A DNA stretch of 64,000 bases, from positions 50,808 to 114,807 of the forward strand of contig JAEKNU010000006.1 of NCBI GenBank assembly GCA_016838895.1, given 5' to 3'. Of this stretch, positions 37,642 to 46,219 are shown piece by piece. The stretch's first letter is position 1, and every line of letters begins with the position of its first letter. Both the position numbers and the translations under genes were made by a program. The notes below the pieces were generated by a model that was not told the origin of the DNA, made no database searches, and was given only the letters and a program-made list of their open reading frames with translations. This DNA comes from Chloroflexota bacterium. GTDB lineage: Bacteria > Chloroflexota > Anaerolineae > Anaerolineales > Anaerolineaceae.

Positions 37642-38601
37642 ATGCTGAGGAAATTCTTTATTTGGCTATCCAGATTGAATTGGGCACAGCGTTTAATAAC
37701 AAAATCAAAAATCGCTTCTCGTATGGTATTAAGATTTGTAGCTGGTGAATCCATTGATGATGCAGTGGAAGTCATTCGGATACTCAATCAACAAGGGTTG
37801 CTGGCAACTGTGGATTTTTTGGGTGAGGATACACATACCAGTGCAGATGCAGATGATGCGACTCAGGAGATTATAGGCGCATTGGAGGCTATTCAGAAAA
37901 CAGAATTACGCTGCAATGTTTCTTTGAAACTAAGTCAGCTTGGATTGATGTTGGACGAGCAGATTTGTCGAACTAATTTGAGTATGATTTTAAATAAGGC
38001 AGCAGCGTTAGGCAATTTTGTGCGTATCGACATGGAAGACTCATCATTAACAGATGTGAGTTTAACCATATTGTCTTGGGCAGTTGAGCAGGGATTTAGC
38101 AATGTGGGTATCGTATTGCAATCGTACCTGTACCGAACAGCAGATGATATTCAAACAATGCCGATTAAGGGAATGACTTTCCGTCTTTGTAAAGGAGCTT
38201 ATAATGAACCCGCCACTGTCGCTTTTCCCCAAAAAACAGATGTGGATGCAAATTTTGACAAGATCGTTAAATTGCTGTTTGAGCGTTCAAAAGCCCTGAA
38301 TTTTCCTTGCCTGAGTGAGAGTGGCCGCTATCCGAGTATTCCCGGTATTGCCACACATGATGAGGTTCGCATTCAGAATGCGATACAATTGATGGAAGAA
38401 TTTCAAATGCCTCGAGACGCAATGGAATTTCAGATGCTATATGGCATTCGTCGAGAATTACAAATGGAATTGGTTGAGCAAAAGTATCAAGTAAGGGTCT
38501 ATGTACCCTATGGTACACATTGGTATCGTTATTTTATGCGTCGCTTAGCCGAACGACCCGCGAATATCTGGTTTATTGTGTCCAATTTCTTCAAGAAATG
38601 A
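37642..38601 (+). CDS. Proline dehydrogenase (monofunctional)
   Basis: 319 aa, size of the short PutB-type enzyme. TIM-barrel FAD enzyme: FRLCKGAYNEPATVAF, and the signature YGIRRELQMEL with the Arg pair, YVPYGTHWYRYFMRRLAERPAN. It oxidises proline to pyrroline-5-carboxylate, passing electrons to quinone. P5C dehydrogenase is not adjacent. AAAGGAG precedes the ATG region. The 200 nt before it hold no gene that I can see. Confidence 0.93.
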   Translation: MLRKFFIWLSRLNWAQRLITKSKIASRMVLRFVAGESIDDAVEVIRILNQQGLLATVDFLGEDTHTSADADDATQEIIGALEAIQKTELRCNVSLKLSQLGLMLDEQICRTNLSMILNKAAALGNFVRIDMEDSSLTDVSLTILSWAVEQGFSNVGIVLQSYLYRTADDIQTMPIKGMTFRLCKGAYNEPATVAFPQKTDVDANFDKIVKLLFERSKALNFPCLSESGRYPSIPGIATHDEVRIQNAIQLMEEFQMPRDAMEFQMLYGIRRELQMELVEQKYQVRVYVPYGTHWYRYFMRRLAERPANIWFIVSNFFKK

Positions 38602-38621
38602 GGTAAAGGATATAACAGGGA

Positions 38622-39341
38622 ATGAGCAGAAGTGCCTTGGTCACAGGCGGAGCCCGACGTATTGGCAAAGCGATTGCCAATACCTTGGCAGAAAATGGAT
38701 TTCACATATATTTGCACTATTTTCATTCTGCTGATCAGGCAGAAGTAACAGCGCAGCAAATTCGTCAATCAGGCAGTTCATGTGATACTTTGCAGGCTGA
38801 TCTACAGGATGCACATGCAATTGCTGAGATGATGGATGAGATACGGAAGAAAGATACAGGCCTGCAGGTATTAGTTAATAATGCATCTGTTTTTCAACAA
38901 GCTTCTCTGGATGATACCAAAATTGATGAGTGGGATCAGATGATGCAGGTAAATTTACGGGCTCCCTGGCTGTGTGTAAAATCTGCCAGGGATCTGCTGC
39001 AAAAAAACAATGGCTGTGTGATTAATATGCTCGATTCAGGTATTGAAAAAATCTGGACAAATCATGCTGCGTATCAGCTTAGCAAAGTCGGATTGGCACA
39101 TCTAACCAAACTTATGGCGAAAGAATATGCTCCTATGATTCGGGTAAATGGTATTGCCCCAGGGTTGATACTGCCCTCGGCTGAAGAAGAAGTTGCGCAT
39201 TGGGATACCCTGGTGAACCGGTTGCCCATGAAAAAGCAGGGTGATCCGACAGATGTTGTTGAGGCGGTACTTTTTTTGATTAATCAAACCTATATTACAG
39301 GTGAAATTCTCTTTATTGATGGCGGGTATCAATTAATTTAA
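38622..39341 (+). CDS. Short-chain dehydrogenase, pteridine-reductase-like
   Basis: 239 aa. TGGARRIGKAIA (8-19) is the NADP-binding TGxxxRxG form shared with pteridine reductases; NNAS, catalytic YxxxK in YQLSK and APGLILP follow. The catalytic Ser sits in MLDSGIEK. It may reduce pterins or 3-oxo substrates. In an organism that uses ThyX, an alternative pterin/dihydrofolate reductase would make sense; that is inference. It starts 20 nt after the proline dehydrogenase stop. Confidence 0.88.
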   Translation: MSRSALVTGGARRIGKAIANTLAENGFHIYLHYFHSADQAEVTAQQIRQSGSSCDTLQADLQDAHAIAEMMDEIRKKDTGLQVLVNNASVFQQASLDDTKIDEWDQMMQVNLRAPWLCVKSARDLLQKNNGCVINMLDSGIEKIWTNHAAYQLSKVGLAHLTKLMAKEYAPMIRVNGIAPGLILPSAEEEVAHWDTLVNRLPMKKQGDPTDVVEAVLFLINQTYITGEILFIDGGYQLI

Positions 39342-39360
39342 TGTTTGGAGCAAATAAGTA

Positions 39361-40284
39361 ATGATGAAGGAAATCCTTAAAAAAGCAAACCGATCCAATT
39401 TAGTGTTTGATCTGTTTATAGTATCAGGAATATTCCTGGTGGGATTGAGTTTGGCAAATTATCTGGGAGTCACAGCCCGATTTGATGGATTTATTTTTGG
39501 CTGGATTAGTTGTGTATTACTATTTATTGGTATCAAAGTTATGGAATTTTATACATTGTCTGAAGAACAACTTGATATGGATCATAGTTTTCTTAAGCGT
39601 ATATTTCCAGGCTTATCCGCAACTGATACTAAAAAGCTGGCGCATCCAGAATACACTGGTTTGATTATTTTACTGATTTTCTTTGGTAGCTGGTCTGCTT
39701 TCCAATTTGTCTTATTAAAAAATGGTATTCTATCGGATATTCACATTATATGGTTGGCGCTGATTTTAATAACTACTTTCCTGTTGGGGATGCCTACACT
39801 GCGTATTGTAAATTCTGGATTTGCTGAACTGATTCAGGCCATGCTGCTCTTTGGTTTGATACCTATATATGCATATCAGGTAATTAGTGGGCAATCTCAT
39901 ATATTAATGAGTTTGATGTGCATGCCAATAGCTCTGTTCTATTTGGCCGCAAAATTGATCTATGGATTATATAAATATTCGGAAGATCAGAAAAGTGGTC
40001 GGCAGAATTTTTTACAAAAAACGGGTTGGAAGCAAGGTATGGTTTATCATAATATGTTTCTCCTGCTAGGCTTTGTTGTTTTTGCTTGCATCCCACTTTT
40101 TGGCTTTGCCACACGCATTTTCTTGAATCCATTGCTTGTATTACCATTGGGATTGGTAGTAATCATGATGCTTTATCGGATTGAGCATGGTAAAAAACCA
40201 GAGTGGCAAAGTTTGATCTTCATTGAAAAAGTTTTAATATTATTGGTTTTTTATTTTCTAATTGCGGCGATGATATTGCGCTAA
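39361..40284 (+). CDS. Multi-pass membrane protein, function unknown
   Basis: 307 aa with about eight hydrophobic helices and short loops. The size and helix spacing recall UbiA-type prenyltransferases, but the Asp-rich motifs (NxxxDxxxD) are not visible. Co-directional with the SDR, 19 nt away. Function unknown. Confidence 0.75.
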   Translation: MMKEILKKANRSNLVFDLFIVSGIFLVGLSLANYLGVTARFDGFIFGWISCVLLFIGIKVMEFYTLSEEQLDMDHSFLKRIFPGLSATDTKKLAHPEYTGLIILLIFFGSWSAFQFVLLKNGILSDIHIIWLALILITTFLLGMPTLRIVNSGFAELIQAMLLFGLIPIYAYQVISGQSHILMSLMCMPIALFYLAAKLIYGLYKYSEDQKSGRQNFLQKTGWKQGMVYHNMFLLLGFVVFACIPLFGFATRIFLNPLLVLPLGLVVIMMLYRIEHGKKPEWQSLIFIEKVLILLVFYFLIAAMILR

Positions 40285-40674
40285 GATATGGGTGTGATGA
40301 CAATCGATATGCCAGACTAGTGTGGGTATTGTCCAAATCTTGTGTACGTATATTGTTATCAAAATTGTGTTATTAATAGTGTATACAGATTTACGTTTTC
40401 GGTATTGTTTACGATATTTGTTTTGCAAAATGAATTTCGATGTATTAATAGTTCCAAAAAATAAGGCAGAGTTGACTATATTCCGGTAAAATTGAAGCAA
40501 GGATTCAGGAGCGCATTATTATTTCTGTTTTCCTCAAGCGGAAGAAAAAACATCCCTTGCCCGTGCAGATGGCTTGAAATTAATCCCAGATGCGATTGCC
40601 AGGTTTCAGGTTGGCAGCAGGGAAAATATTTTTTATGTAAAAAAAATCCAATAACCAAGAATGAGGTTTTTCTG
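40285..40674. other. Intergenic region without recognisable gene
   Basis: 390 nt. The first 210 nt are AT-rich. From about 40530 to 40625 a more GC-rich patch contains short inverted repeats around CCCTTGCC and GGCAGCAGGG. I cannot assign it to a known riboswitch. In-frame codons upstream of 40675 show no ribosome-binding site or protein likeness. Confidence 0.5.
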
Positions 40675-41670
40675 ATGAAACGAACACTACTCTTTTTTTT
40701 GATATTGACTTTTATCCTGGCTGGTTGTTCACCAAGGCAATTAACTACGGAAGAGAAATCTGTTTTATACACTGCGGCGGTTGAAACTGTTGGTGCACAA
40801 TTGACAGCGGATTTTGATAAAATACCAACATCCACGGAAACACTGGTACCCCCTACACTGGCACCGACGGCAACAATTACAGAAACACTAATGCCAACAC
40901 CCAGTCCGACACCATCCTGGGATCGGGTTGGTCCTGGCGATGTAGAAACATTGATCCTGATGTATAACAGCACTGCCAGCAGCACGGATGAAGATCCCTT
41001 CTATCAATGGGAAAGTGACACCTATATTGCAGTGGAAGATTTTCGTTACCAATTGAAGGTATTAAAAGATAGCGGATATACAACGATACCCATATCTTTG
41101 TTGACAGAAGCCATTCGGAATGGGGCAGAGCTACCTCCAAAGCCATTAATCATCACCTTTGAAGCCAGTCATAGAAATATATACGAAATTACATTCCCGA
41201 TTATGCAGGAATTTGGTTTTACCGGTACGGTTTTCCTGGTTGAAAATTATCATAACGGAAAATATATGGCAACATCCGATCAAATTAAGGAATTAATTGC
41301 TGCAGGCTGGGAAATTGGCAGTAAAGGAAAAACCGGAGAGGCAAATTTAACCACACCAGGCATCGAGTTAGGGCCAGAAATATCTGGTTCACGATTATTT
41401 TTGGAAGAAGCCTATGGTGTTCCTGTAAACATATTCTCCTATCCATACGCAACAGCTGATGGAAATGTTACTTCACGTGTAGCTGAATGGGGCTATATTG
41501 GCGCTGTGGGAATTTTTAAAGCAACAACATATAATCTCGGTAATATTTATTATTTGCCGCGTTATGAGGTATTAAATACCTGGACGGATGAGGATTTCTT
41601 CAATATCTTGCCGTGGAAGCCGATGAATATGCCGGTACGTGATGTAGCAGTGGAACAACCCGCGCAATAA
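40675..41670 (+). CDS. Lipoprotein with a polysaccharide-deacetylase-like, probably inactive domain
   Basis: 331 aa. The signal peptide ends in LAGC (C18). A Thr/Pro-rich linker follows (residues about 50-85), typical of an exported spacer. The remainder follows NodB-type deacetylases: LIITFEASHRNIYEITFPIMQEFGFTGTVFLV fits the usual ITFDDGYxxxY...P.L..., then MATSDQIKELIAAGWEIGSKG. Key residues are lost: the DD of TFDDG is EA, and the HxxxxH metal pair after WEIGSxT is replaced by KGKTGEA. It is likely a carbohydrate-binding or scaffold pseudoenzyme on the cell surface. Confidence 0.82.
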   Translation: MKRTLLFFLILTFILAGCSPRQLTTEEKSVLYTAAVETVGAQLTADFDKIPTSTETLVPPTLAPTATITETLMPTPSPTPSWDRVGPGDVETLILMYNSTASSTDEDPFYQWESDTYIAVEDFRYQLKVLKDSGYTTIPISLLTEAIRNGAELPPKPLIITFEASHRNIYEITFPIMQEFGFTGTVFLVENYHNGKYMATSDQIKELIAAGWEIGSKGKTGEANLTTPGIELGPEISGSRLFLEEAYGVPVNIFSYPYATADGNVTSRVAEWGYIGAVGIFKATTYNLGNIYYLPRYEVLNTWTDEDFFNILPWKPMNMPVRDVAVEQPAQ

Positions 41671-41822
41671 AAGCGAAACAGGAATTTCTAAGGTTTGAAT
41701 ATATAAAGGATATCTGCCAAATATATTTCAAAAATATTTTATAAAAGGAAACAAAATGTGCCTTGGTGTAATCTCAATCCTGCATCAGGGCATATTTGTT
41801 TTAACCAGAGGACCAGTAGCAT

Positions 41823-41852
41823 TTGTTTCAGAGAGTGGCTTTGTACTATAAT
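41823..41852 (+). promoter_or_regulatory. Possible bcp promoter
   Basis: TTGTTT (41823-41828), 18-bp spacer, consensus TATAAT (41847-41852). The predicted leader is about 25 nt with AAAGGAG before the ATG. Confidence 0.55.
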
Positions 41853-41884
41853 GCGATAAAGCAAGGCATAAAAGGAGAAATATC

Positions 41885-42346
41885 ATGGTTATAACCAACG
41901 ATATACAGGCTCCTGATTTTAGTTTATTGAATCAGGATGAAGAGACAGTAAACCTTTCTGATTATAAAGGTAAAAAAGTTGTTTTGTATTTTTACCCAAA
42001 AGACGACACAAAAGGATGTACAACAGAAGCCTGTAATTTCAGAGATGATTACAGTGCCTATGAGAAAACTGATATTGTTATTCTCGGCGTCAGCGCGGAT
42101 TCTCCGGCATCACATCGTAAATTCCAAAAGAAATATGATTTACCTTTTACGTTACTCTCAGATGAAGAGCACATAGTCTGTGAATTGTATGGGGTTTGGG
42201 GACTTAAAAAATTTATGGGCCGTGAATATGATGGCATATTCAGAACAACCTTTTTAATTAATGGAAACGGAAAAATAATTAAAGTTTTTGAAAACGTAAA
42301 ACCAGCAGCCCACAGTGAAGAGGTATTGGCAGCTTTTAGCGAATGA
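41885..42346 (+). CDS. bcp: Thiol peroxidase, Bcp/PrxQ-type peroxiredoxin
   Basis: 153 aa. YFYPKDDTKGCTTEACNFRDD holds the peroxidatic Cys45 and resolving Cys50, the PrxQ arrangement with a disulfide inside one chain. FRTTFLINGNGKI closes the thioredoxin fold. It reduces H2O2 and organic peroxides. Converges with the Rrf2-type regulator 13 nt downstream. Confidence 0.96.
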   Translation: MVITNDIQAPDFSLLNQDEETVNLSDYKGKKVVLYFYPKDDTKGCTTEACNFRDDYSAYEKTDIVILGVSADSPASHRKFQKKYDLPFTLLSDEEHIVCELYGVWGLKKFMGREYDGIFRTTFLINGNGKIIKVFENVKPAAHSEEVLAAFSE

Positions 42347-42359
42347 GTCTGTTTCAGGA

Positions 42360-42767
42360 TTACTCTGCAGAATTGAGAGCTGATAGAGGTGTGTTTCTCA
42401 ACTTATCAGTAATCTCATTTTGCAGGGTATTCCAAATCAAAACTGTCGCTTTTTTTGCCTCATGTGAAGAATCTTCATCCTGATCTGTATAAGGGGAAAG
42501 TTGAATATCACCTTCCAGCACATTTACAATTTCCAATATTGATAATTCATCTGGATTTATGTTCAGCCGCAATCCACCTCGTGGACCTGGTACAGCATGA
42601 ATATACCCTGCTTGCATCAATGAATGGGCAATTTGATGCAAAAATGGCAACGGAATGTCTAATTCTTTAGATAATATAGCCGTTGGCGTTAATTTACCCC
42701 CAGGTTGGTGAGCCAATGTGTGTAAAAGATGCAGACCATAATCCAATCTGCGGCTGATTCGAAACAT
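42360..42767 (-). CDS. Rrf2-family regulator without cysteines
   Basis: 135 aa. The winged-helix DYGLHLLHTLA..., LDIPLPFLHQIAHSLMQAGYI and GPRGGLRL match Rrf2. The three-Cys Fe-S cluster segment of IscR/NsrR is missing; there is no Cys in the whole protein. So it must sense something other than an Fe-S cluster, as CymR does with a protein partner. Candidate operators lie upstream (42797-42826, 42929-42946). Confidence 0.9.
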   Translation of the reverse strand: MFRISRRLDYGLHLLHTLAHQPGGKLTPTAILSKELDIPLPFLHQIAHSLMQAGYIHAVPGPRGGLRLNINPDELSILEIVNVLEGDIQLSPYTDQDEDSSHEAKKATVLIWNTLQNEITDKLRNTPLSALNSAE

Positions 42768-42796
42768 GATGTAGTACCTCGCTAGCTATAATGTTG

Positions 42797-42826
42797 AATG
42801 AAATCATATTTATATATGATTTCATT
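42797..42826. promoter_or_regulatory. 13-bp perfect inverted repeat upstream of the Rrf2 gene
   Basis: Arms 42797-42809 and 42814-42826 (AATGAAATCATAT and its complement) around TTAT. It lies 30 nt before the Rrf2 start, where an autoregulatory operator would be placed. The rest of 42768-43191 is AT-rich with no gene. Confidence 0.6.
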
Positions 42827-42928
42827 GTTTACGCAGTGTGTGATGCTCAATCGTTTGGACAACACGGTACGTTGATTAACTTTAGCATAAAATATAAAAA
42901 AGTATATAATTTTACCGTAAATGATTTT

Positions 42929-42946
42929 ATTAGGTGTTATCCTAAT
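42929..42946. promoter_or_regulatory. Inverted repeat ATTAGG-n6-CCTAAT
   Basis: A 6-bp perfect inverted repeat with a 6-nt spacer in the Rrf2-response regulator gap. The dyad size fits a dimeric regulator. Low specificity. Confidence 0.35.
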
Positions 42947-43191
42947 ACAAATGGACAAAATGGATGTGGAAGAAGCAATTTACAATGATATGATTTTATC
43001 GCAATTTCTAAAAAGGATTTTATGTTAATGATTGTGTTGAAAAAAAATGATGCAAAATAATCCTAAAGACATCATTATTTGGGTACATTTTATTCGAAAA
43101 GATGATTTAATTTTACATAATCAATAGTTATCGGTTAAAATGTGCATTGAAAGAATTCGTTTGGCAAAGATATTTATTGGAGAAGAATACA

Positions 43192-43836
43192 ATGACGATG
43201 GACCCAATCCGGCTTCTTGTCGTAGATGATCATAGCTTATTCCGACAGGGATTAATTAATATCCTGATGAATATGCCGGAATTTATTATTGTTGGAGAAG
43301 CTGCGAATGGTGTCGAAGCATTAAAAATGCTGGAGAAAACAGAGGTGGATGTCATGTTGATGGACATCAATATGCCGCAAATGGATGGTATTGAAACCAT
43401 TGCAGAAATTCGTGAAAGGGGATACAAACTACCGGTCTTTATGTTAACCATTTCAAAAAGTGATAAAGATTTATTTAAGGCCATCAAAGCGGGTGCGGAC
43501 GGGTACATACTCAAAAATATTGAACCTGAAGATCTGAAATTAGCTATTTTGCGTGGATATAATGGACAAGGATTCCTATCTCCGGAGATGACATCCAGTG
43601 TGCTAAACGTGATCTCAAAGGGAAAGAATCAATATCAAAAATCCCCATTAACAGAACGTGAGTTGCAAATTCTAAATTATTTACGGAAAGGTTGGACAAC
43701 GGCTGATATAAGCTCGGAGTTGGTAATCTCAGAGAATACGGTAAAAACCCATATTCGACACATTCTGGAAAAACTGAATGCTTCCAATCGAACTGAGGCA
43801 GTCAGCATCGCGATTCAGAATGGCATTATTTCCTGA
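43192..43836 (+). CDS. NarL/FixJ-type response regulator
   Basis: 214 aa from the ATG at 43192 with TTGGAG 9 nt upstream. Receiver domain: D12, D13 and phospho-acceptor D58 (LMDINMP), T/S in MLTIS and K in LKNIEPED. The C-terminal LuxR-type HTH is SPLTERELQILNYLRKGWTTADIS .. SENTVKTHIRHILEKL. A DNA-binding transcription factor. No kinase gene is adjacent, so it is an orphan here. Confidence 0.94.
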   Translation: MTMDPIRLLVVDDHSLFRQGLINILMNMPEFIIVGEAANGVEALKMLEKTEVDVMLMDINMPQMDGIETIAEIRERGYKLPVFMLTISKSDKDLFKAIKAGADGYILKNIEPEDLKLAILRGYNGQGFLSPEMTSSVLNVISKGKNQYQKSPLTERELQILNYLRKGWTTADISSELVISENTVKTHIRHILEKLNASNRTEAVSIAIQNGIIS

Positions 43837-43847
43837 TTAAAACAAAG

Positions 43848-43873
43848 AAGATGATTTGAAATCATCTTTTTTC
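43848..43873 (+). terminator. Terminator of the response regulator gene
   Basis: AAGATGATTT/AAATCATCTT stem with TTTTTTC following. Confidence 0.85.
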
Positions 43874-43971
43874 TTTTTGGGGGATTACCGTTTTCTATTA
43901 TTCATTCCAACAGAAAACAATAAATCGATCTTAGGATTGTGAATAAGTATTCGTTTAGTGATTGGTCTATA

Positions 43972-44313
43972 TTACTGCAAATGTAATACGGTCTTTCCAT
44001 CTGACCAGAGTTGTTCTAGCTGGTAATAATCCCGCTGGTCAGGGGTGAAGACGTGCACAACAATGTCACCATAATCACCAATTAACCATCCATCCGTGCC
44101 TTCCCCTTGAAATTTACCCGGAATTTTGCTTACTTTTGTATAATCATGTACGGCATGCACTAGACTTTCAATCATGCGGTTGCTAGTACCGGAGCAGATT
44201 AGGAAATAGTCGGTGAAATCCGCTGTTTCCTGAATATCTAACAGTAAGATGTTTTCAGCTTTTTTCTCTTCCAGTATATCAACCATTTTTCTGGCTAATT
44301 CAATTGTTTTCAG
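43972..44313 (-). CDS. rsfS: Ribosomal silencing factor RsfS
   Basis: About 113 aa with the extended start. The family N-terminus (usually MxxxELAxxIVxALEDKKAEDI) is seen here as KTIELARKMVDILEEKKAENI, whose first codon is CTG at 44313, 6 nt after GAGG. The first ATG is at 44286 and would cut off helix 1. CSGTSNRMIESLVHAV and GTDGWLIGDYGDIVVHVF are the conserved core. RsfS binds L14 on the 50S subunit and blocks subunit joining. Follows thpR by 56 nt. Confidence 0.9.
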   Translation of the reverse strand: MKTIELARKMVDILEEKKAENILLLDIQETADFTDYFLICSGTSNRMIESLVHAVHDYTKVSKIPGKFQGEGTDGWLIGDYGDIVVHVFTPDQRDYYQLEQLWSDGKTVLHLQ

Positions 44314-44369
44314 GTTTCACCTCTTTTTGTTTGATCTATTAATTCTAGCACAGATTGTCTATCTAGTCG

Positions 44370-44945
44370 TTATTGAATTAATTGTGTCCAAAGTGCCTGA
44401 TACACAGGACCTTGTTTTGACAATTGACTCTCGAAGAGTGTGATTTTTTGAATAAATGTTGAGAGCTGCAATACCTGACTTCCATTTTGTAAAGGACTAA
44501 GTAATTGAGGCAATTTTTGCTTTGGAAAAAAGTCCTTGATTCTTGCTAATGTCAGGTGAGGTTTAAATGGACGTTTCTCCTGTGGAATATTAATTTGATT
44601 TAATGATTTATCTAATGATTTTTGAAAATCAATTAATGCATGGGCTGGCTGAATCCCTGCCCAAAGCACCGTTGGATGATTTTGATCAGGAAATACACCA
44701 AATCCGCTGATTTCAATAGGAAACGATAGGCCGGGTTTGACCGATTTTTCACAGATTTTCCGAATAGCAGGGATCAGATCAATTGGAGTGTCTCCCAGAA
44801 ATTTCAATGTCAGATGGTATTGATCTAGCGGTATCCATTTGATTCCCTTGTAAGCGACAGGCCATTGTGTTTTAACCACCAGGTGTATATTTTCAATGAG
44901 AGCGTCAGGCAATTCTGCAGCGATAAAGAGTCGTTTTGTTTGCAT
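44370..44945 (-). CDS. thpR: RNA 2',3'-cyclic phosphodiesterase ThpR
   Basis: 191 aa. Two HxTx motifs of the 2H phosphoesterase superfamily: YHLTLKFLG (about 42-50) and PHLTLARIKDF (about 128-138). The N-terminus RLFIAAELPDALI is family-like. It opens 2',3'-cyclic phosphates on RNA ends. Likely co-transcribed with rsfS. Confidence 0.93.
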   Translation of the reverse strand: MQTKRLFIAAELPDALIENIHLVVKTQWPVAYKGIKWIPLDQYHLTLKFLGDTPIDLIPAIRKICEKSVKPGLSFPIEISGFGVFPDQNHPTVLWAGIQPAHALIDFQKSLDKSLNQINIPQEKRPFKPHLTLARIKDFFPKQKLPQLLSPLQNGSQVLQLSTFIQKITLFESQLSKQGPVYQALWTQLIQ

Positions 44946-45156
44946 TTTTTTACTCCAGACAGATTTTGAGCAATGATTTGTTAAAATTTTACCTCTAAAT
45001 TTTGGTGTTTGCGTACATTTATTCCGATGGAAGTGGGAAATTCATATTTTTAAGTGTACCTTGCAAATTTGAAAATCCTCCTGATCTGAGGATGATATTA
45101 AATCTCTATACTTTTTAAATAATCTATGGTATAAGAAGAATACCTGCTGTATTTGT

Positions 45157-45310
45157 GATGATGCATCATCGGTTCTGGGCCAACACCTTATAAATGGGAC
45201 TCACATTCGCATCAGTGCCGCGATAGGCTTCGGCCAAGGCGAAGCTGATGGAGCGAGACCCGCCTGCGAAAGCAGGTTCAGAACCTTGCTTCACACGGTA
45301 CAGCGGGTCC
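45157..45310 (+). ncRNA. GC-rich structured intergenic element, candidate ncRNA or small repeat
   Basis: The gap 44946-45414 contains a GC-rich island in AT-rich surroundings. It opens with the 14-bp palindrome GATGATGCATCATC (45157-45170). An outer stem, GGTTCTG (45171-45177) with CAGAACC (45279-45285), closes two arms. Arm 1 pairs GGGACTC (45196) with GAGACCC (45255), CATCA with TGATG, and GCTTCG with CGAAGC. Arm 2 is CCTGC-GAAA-GCAGG (45263-45276), a GNRA tetraloop. TTCACACGGTACAGCGGGTCC follows in two parts before TTTTATTAAT. Strand is not certain. It does not match a tRNA, SRP RNA or T-box that I know; 6S-like RNA or a dispersed repeat are options. Confidence 0.5.
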
Positions 45311-45384
45311 TTTTATTAATCCCCGTGTTCAGTTTTCTGACTTGATAGAATTATGATAAGATAAGGAAAATCTTTTTGGTATGA

Positions 45385-45408
45385 CCATGAAACGATTCAT
45401 GGAGGAGG
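45385..45408 (+). promoter_or_regulatory. Hairpin abutting the gpmA ribosome-binding site
   Basis: CCATGAA-ACGA-TTCATGG ends directly before AGGAGG, with the ATG at 45415. The stem could control access to the ribosome-binding site or stabilise the 5' end. Confidence 0.5.
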
Positions 45409-45414
45409 ATGTGA

Positions 45415-46164
45415 ATGTATAAGGTTGTCTTACTACGACATGGTGAAAGTGTCTGGAATAAAGAAAATCGTTTCACTGGCTGGACGGACGTAGATCTTTC
45501 TGAGAAGGGTGTATCTGAAGCGACAAGTGCCGGCAAGTATTTAAAAGAAAACAATTTTGTATTTGATATTGCCTATACTTCAGTATTGAAACGTGCGATC
45601 CGTACGTTGTGGTTGACGCTGGAAGGAATGGATTTGATGTGGATTCCTGTAATTAACTCGTGGCGCTTGAATGAACGCCATTATGGCGCATTACAGGGTT
45701 TGAACAAGGCAGAGACCGCAGAAAAATTCGGTGACGAACAGGTATTAGTTTGGCGCCGCAGCTATTCTACCCCACCCCCCGCATTAGAATTGGATGATGA
45801 ACGATTTCCAGGAAAGGATCCGCGTTATAGTGGATTAACTGATGATGAACTGCCAAAAGCAGAATGTTTGAAAGATACTGTAGACCGTTTCTTGCCATAT
45901 TGGCATGATGTCATTGCTCCGATGATCAAAACGGGTAAACGTGTTCTGATTACTGCACACGGGAACAGCCTACGTGCTTTGGTAAAATATCTTGACAATA
46001 TCTCGGAAGATGAGATTGTTGGATTGAATATTCCCACTGGTATGCCATTGGTGTATGAATTGGATGAACACCTGAAACCCATTCGCCATTATTATCTCGG
46101 AGATCCGGCTGAAGTTGAGAAAGCAATGCAAGCAGTTGCGAATCAAGGCAAAGCAAAAAAGTAA
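45415..46164 (+). CDS. gpmA: 2,3-bisphosphoglycerate-dependent phosphoglycerate mutase
   Basis: 249 aa, the standard dPGM length. [17 protein letters not shown] holds the phospho-His (H10 region); [13 protein letters not shown] carries the Glu and His that bind the substrate; [15 protein letters not shown] has the second His. It interconverts 3- and 2-phosphoglycerate in glycolysis. A strong AGGAGG lies 6 nt upstream. Confidence 0.97.
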   Translation: MYKVVLLRHGESVWNKENRFTGWTDVDLSEKGVSEATSAGKYLKENNFVFDIAYTSVLKRAIRTLWLTLEGMDLMWIPVINSWRLNERHYGALQGLNKAETAEKFGDEQVLVWRRSYSTPPPALELDDERFPGKDPRYSGLTDDELPKAECLKDTVDRFLPYWHDVIAPMIKTGKRVLITAHGNSLRALVKYLDNISEDEIVGLNIPTGMPLVYELDEHLKPIRHYYLGDPAEVEKAMQAVANQGKAKK

Positions 46165-46178
46165 TACACTTAAATCAG

Positions 46179-46207
46179 ATACCGCCCGAATTTCGGGCGG
46201 TATTTTT
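46179..46207. terminator. gpmA terminator
   Basis: ATACCGCCCGAA/TTTCGGGCGGTAT stem with TTTTT on the plus strand; separates two converging genes. Confidence 0.9.
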
Positions 46208-46219
46208 ATGTCTGATCTT

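Noticed and set aside
36645-38601. Proline uptake and degradation unit (binding lipoprotein plus proline dehydrogenase)
   Set aside because: They are separated by 200 nt and no permease is present, so a shared function is only a guess.
41756-41851. A 31-codon frame with an upstream AAAAGGAAA before bcp
   Set aside because: It is short, has no protein likeness, and its stop lies in the bcp -10 box.
45286-45310. Possible T-box antiterminator (ACGGTACAGCGG)
   Set aside because: It resembles GGTGGTACCGCGG but lacks the UGGN bulge, and the downstream gene is gpmA, which is not an amino-acid gene.
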